Assembly (NCBI GenBank): GCA_037074705.1
Contig: CM073590.1
Span: 213,324,746-213,388,745, forward strand
Direction: 5' to 3'
DNA length: 64,000 bases
Source: Zhengitettix transpicula
Lineage: Eukaryota > Arthropoda > Insecta > Orthoptera > Tetrigidae
Within the stretch, counting starts at the first letter, position 1; each line of letters begins with the position of its first letter. The notes under the pieces are model-generated. The model had not been told where the DNA came from, did no database searches, and saw only the letters and a program-made list of their open reading frames with translations. This document shows, in pieces, positions 1 to 9,235 of the stretch. Made by a program: the position numbers and the translations under genes.

Positions 1-1810
1 TAAACGTGTACGTATATTTTGTTTAAAGATTTTTTTAAAAAAATTATTAAGATATTATAGTTGTTCGTTGAGTTACATGAAAAAACCGTTTTTTTCCCAT
101 CCACTGGCTTTTTATTATAAATAAATAATAACGCTAGGAATTATTTTTTACATTTAAAACTCAACTCAAATTGAAACTGGTCTGTAAAATTGGCCAATTA
201 CTTTTTCATTACTAATTGAAAAATTTAATGGGGTCGCAAAACTGAAGAACACAAGCGTATAACAAAATTAATACAATATTTTATTTATTCTATAGAAAAA
301 TTATGCAATTCTTACGTATGAACTCGCTCAGATTATATTAGGCATGAAATACGTATTTAAATGTGAAAAATAGATTAAGTATAAAATGATGTCAATTGCT
401 GAACTTATCTGAAGACAAGAAGGAAAAGTATCTAATGGACAAAAATCACACTTAAAAAAATTATTTGTTTAAAATAAATACCTGTTTTATACACTTACAT
501 CCAATTGCGTGCAAATAAATAGTTACAGAATTGAGAAACCACGTGACAGAGGCTCCAGCACGAGCTGTATTCGTGTAAAGCAATGCAATACTTATTACAA
601 GTATTGATTGAGCACCATAATAAAGTTTGATTACAGTACGCTGACAGTTGACAGTTTCCGGTAAAGCCATCGATTTCTGTAGCAGGGAACTAATCATCTT
701 TACGTAAAATGTCATCTGTAAGGTCTACAATTTATAGTCGTATTAACCATTAAGGCCATGAGCTACTCCTTCTAATACTATATTTACAGCAAGGAAAAGT
801 CGAAGCTTCTGGTACAGTTTCTAAATTATACAGTAATTTATTAGATATTTACATATCACATATCACAACTGATAGGAATCAATGTACAATTTACTCTATT
901 ATAACTGTGCACATGTATAAAAATTGGTTAATTTTTAATACATAATAATAGATTTTACAGTTTGTGTTGTTGTTCCAATAATTCGAAGATTAACCGCTTT
1001 TTGGGCTTTGTTATTCTAGCCACGTTACTAATTATACAATATTGTATGGATGTCTCAATGTCTGTCTGATAAAAACGTGACACTGATTGGTAATTAATTA
1101 CCTCTCTTTATCGTTGAGACCCTTTCGAGGAGCTTATTATCGATCTGATGTTCGTGGTGATGGTTTTAGGAGGTTTCTGGTCGTTCATCTCACTGTGTGT
1201 CCATTAGTGTCTCGAGGAGTTTTTTATGGGTTAGTATTGCGTGGGCAGAGAAAGCCCTAGACGATGTGTCTCTGGCGTAAGTCTATCTGTTCCGCCTCCG
1301 CCGCGATTCTGCTAGCGTAGCACCTGGAATTCGGCCACGAGGACTCTCAGCTGTCCATCACGAACGTTCGCTTTCAACACAGGGCTGGACTAAGAAAAAA
1401 ACGGCAGCGCAAGTGCAGTCAATGTAATATAATTAGATACTGAAATATATTTTCTGACTTTAATTCAGATTCAACGTCGAGAGGGTACTATTATTAGATA
1501 AAGAAGTAGTCAATCGACATACAAAATTAAGTAATACAATGCATACCACAAAACCATTCTGCAATCCTTGTTGCCATCGTCGGTGGATTAAAAATCCTAA
1601 GGACGAAGCAGCACACAAACCAGGTGTTTTTATATTACTTTTTCCCTCTTTCATTCTATACTATTCTGAAACTCATCTGTATTCTCTTCTATAGTGCTCG
1701 CTATCTATATGAGTCTAATTACATTATACTCTCAGAGGATACGTGTTACCGACCTGAGTGTGTGTTTCTCTGTTCGTATTTCTCAATTTCAGCATTTCCA
1801 TTTATCCTCG
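1..1810. other. AT-rich intergenic DNA
   Basis: No gene is recognisable. Short open frames lack any familiar motif. About 1130-1400 is richer in G+C than its surroundings but shows no coding pattern. A piece near 1530-1585 (minus strand) resembles the repeat at 12600-12690: both carry an AACAAGGATT core followed by a TTGTGGT-like stretch. Confidence 0.5.
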
Positions 1811-2315
1811 GGGTAACAGGCTACTTGAGGGAAATACACGTGGTGGCAACTCCCCTTTAATAGCATAGGAAGGAATTTGAAAGGGGAGAATGCGGAAGGG
1901 TAGAAGAAGGTTAACTAGGCACCCCCGGGCTGTAGTTGAAGGTTCCGACCTAGTGTTTACCTAAAAGTGATGCAGGACATTCCCTAGAAAACCTTTATCA
2001 GGTAGGTCGGGCATTGGGTACTTGTCCTGGCGGAAGAGGTTTTTGCTGTGGGAACGCAGAATATACTTCCCCGTTTCCCGACCAGTTTAGGAGGCAGCTG
2101 GCCGACTATTCGAATGTGAACAGTGGACAGTATGTCCAAGGTCTGTGACTCCGGAACATACACCTCTCAAAACAGACCGAGGTGACTCGGCTTGTGGGAA
2201 CCTTATTTCAAAAACGGAGAAAGAAAAAGACATCCAAACAGGAAGCCCTCCCTGTCTCTCCAGAAAGGTACTGCCTGCGAAAGAACAACTCTCAAAGGCT
2301 GGGGTCGTTAATCAA
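1811..2315 (-). repeat. A-tailed SINE-like retroposon, copy 1 of a tandem trimer
   Basis: First of eleven copies in the window of a GC-richer dispersed repeat. In its own orientation the element ends in ...GTAGCCTG followed by A residues, so on the plus strand it appears reversed and starts with the complement of that tail. This copy is diverged. At its far end (about 2250-2310) it keeps a region matching the 5' part of the full-length copy at 34495-34980 (a TTCTTTCGCAGGCAG-like block). It is followed directly by the T-run of copy 2. Confidence 0.75.
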
Positions 2316-2804
2316 TTTTTTTTTGGGTAAAAGGCTACATGAGGATAATCCACATGGTGGCAACTCCCATTTAATAGCATAGGATGGGATTTTAAAGGTG
2401 GGATGGGGAAGGGAAGAAGAAGGTAGCCAAAGGTTAACTAGGGCCCCCGGGCTATAGTTTAAGGATCCTACCCGGCATTCGCCTAAAAGTAATGCAGGAC
2501 AAACCCTAGAAAAACCTGCATCAGGTAGGTCGGGCATTAGGTACTTGTCCCACGCCCTTCCGATAGCGGGAGAGGAGTTTGCACTGGGAACGCAGCATTC
2601 CTTTCTCCGTGCCTCGACCAGTTTAGGCGGTATCTGGCCGACTGTTCCAATGGGAATAGAGGACAACTCTTACCGTATGCCCAAGGTCTGTGACCCCGGA
2701 ACATACACCTCTCAAAACTGGCCGAGGTGCCTCGGCATGTGGGAACCTTAGTTCAAAAAACCAGGGAGATGTGAAGGCATCCCCAAAGGTAGCCTCCGCC
2801 AGAG
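2316..2804 (-). repeat. A-tailed SINE-like retroposon, copy 2 of trimer
   Basis: Begins on the plus strand with nine T residues (the reversed A tail), then the conserved GGCTACATGAGGATAATCC block, and runs to about 2804, where similarity to other copies stops. It is therefore slightly 5'-truncated relative to the copy at 30594-31034. It contains a 124-codon minus-strand frame that reappears in other copies (MSSIPIGTVGQIPPK...), probably not a functional gene. Confidence 0.8.
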
Positions 2805-2823
2805 TTCATCGATCAATATATAC

Positions 2824-3193
2824 TTTTTTTTAGGTAACAGGCTACATGAGGATAATCCACATGGTGGCAACTCCCATTTAATAGCATAGGAAGGGATTTG
2901 AAAGGGGAGATGCGGAAGGGTAGAGGAAGGTAGCCAAGGGTTAACTAGGGCCCCCGGACTATAGTTTAAGGATCCCACCCGGCATTCGCTAAAAGTAATG
3001 CAGGGAAAATCCTAGAAAAACCTGCATCAGGTAGGTCGGGCATTTGGTAATTGTTCCACACCCTTCCGAAAGCGGGAGAAGAGTTTGCTGTGGGGACGCA
3101 GCACGTACCTAGACCATTTTAGGAGTCAGCTGGCCGACTGCCCCAATGGGAACAGAGTACAACTCTTACCTTATGAGCAAGGTCTGTGACCCC
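2824..3193 (-). repeat. A-tailed SINE-like retroposon, copy 3 of trimer
   Basis: Starts with eight T residues and the same GGCTACATGAGGATAATCC block as copy 2, in the same orientation. It stops abruptly after GGTCTGTGACCCC, so it lacks the 5' part of the element. A separate A tail in each member means the trimer was built from separate insertions or by duplication of tailed copies. Confidence 0.8.
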
Positions 3194-5323
3194 AATTATA
3201 ATTTTCGTTTATGGATAGAAACAAAATTAACGTCTGTGAGTGATTATTAACACACGAAAGAAACCCGCATAACAGACATAAAAGCAGAAATTAATTTTGA
3301 ACAATATAATTTAAAAATATGTTTAGTAGAGTTAGCACCTCTGATCTGCGCGAAGTGTTGGGCTGAGTTCGGCCAAGGCTGCGTAGTGCACATTCAAGAA
3401 ACATTTTCCATTGGCCTTTACCCGGCCCAGTAATAAAGTTGGTGAAGCGAATATATGTTAACTATTCATATATTTTATATATTAATCATACAAAAAATAA
3501 TAGAGACAAGGTTTATCTGCCTTTCCTGTAGCAACCGAAATGAAACGTTTAGGTGACAAGGAAATGTGGCCGAAAACAATGTATTGTTGCCTGTGTGTCT
3601 TAATAATACTTCAAAGTTTTAATTTATGACTATTATTAAACAAATCTCTAAAATATTTAATTAAGAAAGTATCATAAATTTTGTTTAAATTGTTAACAGA
3701 TTTTACATTTAAATCTGTTGGAGTGGAACAGATGAGTAACATCTCACTCATCAATTTAGGAAAATATCTTAATACTTCTTCTAAAATTATTTCTTTATCC
3801 CAATCAAATATTTTATTACGGATGTACATATGTTTGGAAACAACTGAGAAATGTTGAGTAGTAATTTTAAAATTCTTTTTGTGTTCATTAATAAATGTTT
3901 TTATGTTTAAATAATTTCATTGAGCGCTTTTCTCTTAAACGTTTCTATTATTCAAGCTGGTACATTTTCGTCAGAAGAAGAAATTAAATATGTACAAACT
4001 GTAGGTATAACAGCAAACTGACAACCAAAAGACGCGAATATTTTCAGCAATGCTGCTAGTACAACAGTTCGGCTGAGTTCCGCAGCGCAAGTTGCATCTA
4101 CTATAGACGTTTCGGTCAACTGTTTTGACCTTTGGCAATACTATCGACAGACTGAAGAGTTATAGCAAAAGTCGCAACGAATTACAATGAATGTGAATAT
4201 ATAAATTAGCAAAGATTATTTATACGCCATCAGAATTACATTTTAAATGAGGAATATCCTGTTTAACAATTAAAGAAAATGTGTTGGACTGAATATTTGT
4301 TGGACATTTCTGAGACTAAGCTTTTATTAAAATTATTTTCCTTATACAGTATAATGGCATTATCTAAATTGAAAGAATGATTAAGATCCAAATGTTATGT
4401 AATATGTGATATTACATAATTATTAAATAATATTTGATGATTTATATCTTGTATTAATATTCTTTGTAATGCTTTGGGACTATGGTTATATCTCTTCAGT
4501 CTGGCCATAGTATTGACAAAGACTACATACTTTTTAATTATATTGTTCAAAATAAATTTGTATTTTGTCTTTTATATTCGTCGTTAATTTCTTGTGTTAT
4601 TCTTTTATGAGTGTTTGATTAAATCCTTCTTCAACATGTCCTATTTCCTTATTCTGAAATATTTGGAATATTATACAATTTTTTTATAACTTATTTTAAA
4701 TATTTAACAATCTCTCCTTGCGACTGTCCAAGTATTCACGTTTTACCGTAAAATAGTCCTTTTAACTTTTCATATATAACAATATTTTTAATGATAATAA
4801 TATGTTTCGAAGAAGTAGGTTTTCGTTCCTAAAAACAGCATTCTGATCTTGCGTTGTTCTAATTTTGAATTTTTTGCAAAGCTATTTCACTTTTCTTGCT
4901 GAAATTTTAAATTTTTGGTTAAGTATTTTTTTTGTAATTGAAGTGAGAATAAGTTATGTATTTATATCCTGAATTTTGGTTATTCTGCTTCATCTCTGGT
5001 AATTTTAATGTCTTCTTAAATTTTAGAGTTGGCACTTGTGCTCCTTTTTGTCTGGATTTCTATTTCGAGGTTTTTAATTCACTAAGGTTAAATATAGTCG
5101 TGATGAAGCACATCACTGACTTTGACGTTTTCAATAAAAATTCTTTGCCATCGTGTTGTCTTTTCGTTTTGATACGTTACAATTAATTTAGGTTAAATTT
5201 TAGCCACAGATCGTAATATTTCATTACAATTTACAACTGTAATTCAATTATACACTTTTACAATACCATATTCTCCATTGATTAATAAAGACTGTTCACT
5301 GATTAATATGTTCGGGTAAAAAA
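3194..5323. other. AT-rich intergenic DNA
   Basis: No coding or RNA gene seen. The longest open frames (3611-3829 minus, 4956-5186 plus) are of AT-biased composition with no motif and look like chance frames. Confidence 0.5.
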
Positions 5324-5525
5324 CTACACACAGTCTCATACTTTTAATAATTTTAATGGGAAGGGGTTTTTGAGCTAGTTAGTCATTTTTAATCTCTATA
5401 TAATCGGCTAATAATTACGAAACATACATATTAGACGATTATATAGAAGTTGAGAATGACCCACTAGGTAGAAATATTTTTCCTATTAAAATTATTAACC
5501 CTATATGAGACTGTGTGTGTGTTTT
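5324..5525. mobile_element. Foldback MITE
   Basis: About 200 bp made of two inverted arms of roughly 90 bp each. The left arm starts ACACACAGTCTCATA and includes CTATATAATCGGCTAATA. The right arm, read in reverse complement, starts ACACACAGTCTCATA and includes CTATATAATCGTCTAATA. There is no coding capacity, so this is a non-autonomous DNA-transposon-like element. The tips merge into a GT/CA run, so target duplications cannot be called. A fragment related to the inner part is found at about 17150-17185. Confidence 0.75.
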
Positions 5526-5609
5526 CTCAAGAATATGTACTAGATTATCCATATTTCGCCTTTATACACCTAAACTAATCTTTGGTTTTATTAGATTTTC
5601 TAAATAAAG

Positions 5610-5740
5610 ATTGGAATCCTTACATTAAACTTTACTTTCAATTAGTGTAAAATGACCAAAAATCAGAATTTATAAATGTTAAAAATTATAATAAAGTACA
5701 AAACGTTTCGTTGTTTTTCTTAGGAACTTCTTCAGTTTTT
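5610..5740 (-). repeat. Dispersed repeat with CTGAAGA...GAAAC core, copy 1
   Basis: Matches 20171-20300 over about 120 bp, with shared blocks such as CAGAATTTATAAA, AAGTACAAAACGT and TTAGGAACTTCTTCA. On the minus strand it contains CTGAAGA (5729-5735), a short spacer and GAAAC (5705-5709), an order that fits the conserved core of hammerhead ribozymes. The outer helices are not obvious. Confidence 0.5.
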
Positions 5741-7080
5741 TATAATTAAAAAATATGAAAAAAATTATGTTAATTTAAATAAAATAATTTAACAGAAAAT
5801 AATTTAGACTTCCTACAACTTACATGACCAAAAAAACTCATATGTGTATTTTTAATAATAATTTACTTTAAGTTATTTAAATATATTATTATTGAAATTT
5901 ATACGAATCAACATTTAGTGTTAAATTATAAATAAGTGTGCTTACCTTTCACAATTTTCGTTAGAAACTTTGTTGTATTTTCCAGATGGTTCATAAACAC
6001 GTTACAATTGTCATTCTAAAGACATTCTTTTTAAGTAAATCATTTAATTCTGCAGAACAGCCCTTTCAATTGCGATCGGATAAATAGTTCGTGCAAGGTT
6101 CGACACAGATCCAGAGAAAATGTATTGCCGCGCCTCTATATTTCCTGATTTTATCATAAAATTACTATTATTCTTGTCCAATTTGCGGTCTTTAATTTCA
6201 GTAAATCGAAGTCCTAGCTTTATCTAAGAACAGTTACGTAAAACATCCCGTTGATTATAGTAACTTTGCAAGATCGTTACGACCTGGTCGTCAGTAACGG
6301 TAAAAACGACCCAGTAGCAACATGTGAATCGCGTGTGTAGTTTCTCTTCTCGCAATTCGTTTATGGACTCGAATGACGAAAGCGAAGGACATTTTTTTTA
6401 TCTATATCTTAATTTCTCCACACCACCAGTGGGAAGTGTTGGCTAGAGGTCGTGGCAGTATGGAAACAATTACAAGGCCACTTTTGAGGTATATGGAAGT
6501 GTCGTGATGAAATCTGACAACCGCTATATAAAAATACAACTGAGACATTGTGTCAATCTGGTAACATAAGACTGTATACAGAAACTCGAGTTTTATTACT
6601 AAAAAATAAGATCAGTAAGAAATTCACGGTGCTGAAATAACTGATCCTTACAATCAAATTATTTTCCGGAGTTTAACCGCAATGTCTACATAATTTTTTT
6701 AATTTCTCATACCATAAAAACACACGATTTGTTGAGGAAATAAGGTTTGTCTTTCTTCTTTCGTCTATCGTTAAGAAAAAAAATTGAAGTTGTTGCCCCT
6801 CCGTATCAGATCAACGGATAATAAATAGACGAATTATGATATTTTTAAACAATTGGAACTGGAAGATAGTATTAGGTATGTGATTAAGAATAGATCCCTG
6901 ATCCATAATAAATAACCCTGAATAGGATGTATGACGTAACAAACAAACCAACGTGTAGACCTCAAGATTATACTGACGCATAGATCATATAAAATTTTCT
7001 TAACAAAGATCACATGAGAAGTTCAGTAGATGTGACAAATGGATAATTAAATTAAAAGGACAGATATTCTGTGATGCACT
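5741..7080. other. AT-rich intergenic DNA
   Basis: No gene recognised. It holds a promoter-like TATA/initiator pair at 6525-6556 (listed separately) and the downstream flank of the cuticle gene. Confidence 0.5.
6525..6556 (+). promoter_or_regulatory. Possible TATA plus initiator, no gene attached
   Basis: TATATAAAAA from 6525 is followed, 28 bases after the TATAAA start, by GTCAATC, which resembles the arthropod TCA-type initiator. A donor-like GTAAGA occurs at about 6616. No coding exon follows on this strand, so this may be a chance match in AT-rich DNA. Confidence 0.2.
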
Positions 7081-7086
7081 TTTATT
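7081..7086 (-). terminator. Poly(A) signal of cuticle gene
   Basis: TTTATT on the plus strand is AATAAA on the minus strand, 78 bases past the stop codon of the cuticle gene, a normal 3' UTR length for a small insect gene. Confidence 0.7.
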
Positions 7087-7164
7087 GAAAAAACATGTCA
7101 GATGATGTTTTTAAATAAATCTTGTGGCTATGTACAAGGTTGTGGGTGATACTGATCCCTCTTC

Positions 7165-8783
7165 TTAGTGGAGGTAGCTCTTGACGTAGGCGGGAGCAGC
7201 GGCGTAGGCCAGAGGGGCGGCGGCGTAGGCGATGGGGGCCTTCACCACAGCGGGGGCTGCGTAAGCAACGGGAGCGTGGATGGCGGGGGCGGCGTAGGCG
7301 ACGGGGGCAGCCACGGCGATGGGAGTCTTGACGATGGCAGGGGCGGCGTAGGCCACGGGGGCGGCAGCCACGGAGACCTTGTAGGTGTTAGCGTAAGATG
7401 TGGCGACGGGAGCGACGGTCTTGATGACGGGGGCGGCGACAGCCAGAGGGGCGGCGTGTGCCACGGCCAAGGGGGCGTGGGCGACCAGAGGAGCGTGGGC
7501 GTAGGCAACGGGGGCATGGGCCACAGCCAGGGGGGCGGCGGCGTAGCCTCCCAAGTAGCCAGCTGAGACAGCGGCGAAGAGGAGGGGCAGGATCACCTGA
7601 AAAAATAATCACGACAATTGAGACTGAAGGAATACCGAAAGACAAATTTTTAAAATCATCTTACATTAATTAACATCACTAAAACAGCTTGTTATCTTAA
7701 AAAAATAATTTTTTTTTGTGAAATAGTTAAAAAAAATCTTTGTCGCAAGTATATATCCAACATGACGTGACAACATCTCAGTGACACAGCACCTGACACA
7801 AAATTATAAAATTAAGTGACCGCGTGTGTGGTGAAACTTTTATTTAGCTTCTTTCAGTGTTAATGGAAACAAAATTTCAGAACAATTTGGAAATATGTTT
7901 GGTGGAAATGAGTACAGTACTAATGATGTAATGCAACAATTAGGATTGTGTTTTATCAAGTGGCAGCAGGGTGGTTAAGTAGAATCTTCGATTGTCTCTG
8001 GTACAAATTCGAAATAATTTTGGGATACATTAAAAAATTGTACTTATGATAACGTTTAATATCATTCATGGCAAAAAATGATGGCGGAAAGGTTTGTGTA
8101 TACTTCATGGATTTCAATATTCTCAGTGTGTGCCTTTTCGTTGTAATGACATACGTGAATAGTTGCGAGACTGTGGGTAGTCGATCGACGTTTGAGTTCA
8201 GTCCACAGGATCGTGAATTGTTTGCAACTGTTAACTTGGGTTTCAGCCCTATTTTGGCAGAACTGACTGAGAAAAGGAATCGTTACTTCTGTAATGTGAA
8301 AATAATCAAATTCGGCTGTACGTTATGAGAATATGAAGGTAAGATATACCAAAAAAACACCGAATAAAGTTGATGTCTCTGTATTCATTTAAATGTACGA
8401 CACGAAATTCAGATGACCAATAAATGTAACTGTGTCAATGTGAAAGAGAACGTAGGGTACCGCAGTGGATATGGACCAGTAATGGACAAAGAAGTTTCTT
8501 GAGCACCGATTGTCTCAGGAAGATTGGAATGTTGCGATGAAAAATAATTATGAAATTCAAGATTCTCAATTGGTTTTTCAGAAATTTGGAAAACGCGAAA
8601 TAAATATTTCAGATTACCGGTTTGGGTGAAAGGATTTGCGGGGCAAGTATAATCCGATATATTTACCAACGTACGTTGGTGTATATGTGAAGAAATGTTC
8701 AGATCAAATGATCATGAGACTATCACGTTGAACTGTAAGCGAATTGCAGTTGTAGGAAGAGCAGTACTCACCAGCTTGTACAT
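7165..8783 (-). CDS. Low-complexity Ala/Pro/Val/Tyr-rich cuticle protein (two coding exons)
   Basis: Coding exon 1 is 8783-8772 (ATG TAC AAG CTG, MYKL). The intron is 8771-7597, with donor GTGAGT and acceptor TTTTTTCAG after a T-rich tract, in phase 0. Exon 2 is 7596-7165 and ends in TAA. The product is 147 residues. MYKLVILPLLFAAVSAG is a clear signal peptide, so the protein is secreted. The mature part has no cysteine and no chitin-binding R&R consensus seen. It is built from AAP repeats such as VAYAAPA (three times), VAHAPLAV and KAPIAYAAAP, and ends AYVKSYLH. Such AAPA/V repeats characterise low-complexity structural proteins of insect cuticle, laid down by epidermal cells. A four-residue first exon interrupting the signal peptide is typical of insect cuticle genes. 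A 432-base block without stops and its G+C-rich codon use set it apart from surrounding AT-rich DNA. The opposite-strand frames here are shadows. Product class is firm; the exact subfamily is not. Confidence 0.9.
7597..8771 (-). other. Intron of the cuticle gene
   Basis: The 1175 bp intron is bounded by GTGAGT (8771-8766) and CAG (7599-7597), AT-rich and without recognisable genes or repeats. The open frames at 8068-8328 and 8409-8669 have no motif and are probably chance. Confidence 0.8.
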
Positions 8784-8814
8784 GTTTGAGTGCTTCGGTC
8801 TGCGGGTGGCTGAT

Positions 8815-8851
8815 CGAATGTGCTGAGACTGCTGGCGGGGCTGTTTATATA
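8815..8851 (-). promoter_or_regulatory. TATA box and start region of cuticle gene
   Basis: TATATAAA on the minus strand (8851-8844) lies 61-68 bases upstream of the ATG. An initiator-like TCAGCA at about 8826-8821 sits some 25 bases downstream, leaving a 5' UTR of roughly 40 nt. Strong TATA promoters are usual for cuticle genes expressed in bursts around moulting; timing here is inference. Confidence 0.7.
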
Positions 8852-9070
8852 GCGCAAGCAGCCTGAGGTCACGGACGGGGACGGTGACGGACGCAACCCC
8901 ACCGCCGCTCTTCCTCTCTCTCTCTCTCTCTCGGTTGCGCCACTGTTGCGCTCCACCTGCCCGCGGACAATGCTTCCTTCCAGTCAGACGTGCGTTCGCC
9001 AGTGCTTGTGACGTGCTCAGCAGTCATCCGGACGTGATACCACAGAGTCGCATCTCTTGCCACAGATGAC
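8852..9070. promoter_or_regulatory. GC-rich upstream region with CT tract
   Basis: Directly upstream of the cuticle TATA box, base composition rises and a (CT)n tract lies at 8913-8932 (GA repeats on the gene strand). GA repeats bind GAGA-type factors in Drosophila promoters; a role here is inferred from position only. Confidence 0.4.
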
Positions 9071-9154
9071 AGTTGATGCAAAAATTTGCCGTTTTTATAC
9101 ATTTACGTTCGACGACTTGAGGAATTCGGAAAAGGGTTTCTTATTTAAACGTGG

Positions 9155-9235
9155 ACATCCTCTGTGGTCTAGTGGTTATTCACTTCGTCAGTCATGCGAA
9201 TGTCCCAGACTCAAACCGGGATGTCTTAATCTATG
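9155..9235 (+). repeat. tRNA-like sequence, probably a SINE head or tRNA pseudogene
   Basis: GTGGTCTAGTGGTTA (from 9164) is a very good A box, like the D-arm of tRNA-Glu or tRNA-Asp. About 40 bases on, AGACTCAAACC (9208-9218) is a poor B box. The acceptor ends do not pair well and the anticodon arm is not clear, so it is not an intact tRNA gene. Confidence 0.45.

Noticed and set aside
7168..7566. Gly-rich 132-codon frame and other long frames opposite or overlapping the cuticle exon
   Set aside because: They are shadows of the repetitive AAP-coding exon; the minus-strand frame has a signal peptide, splice sites, TATA box and poly(A) signal.
9155..9235. Functional tRNA-Glu/Asp gene
   Set aside because: The A box is good but the B box is poor, the acceptor arms do not pair and no clear anticodon loop is seen.
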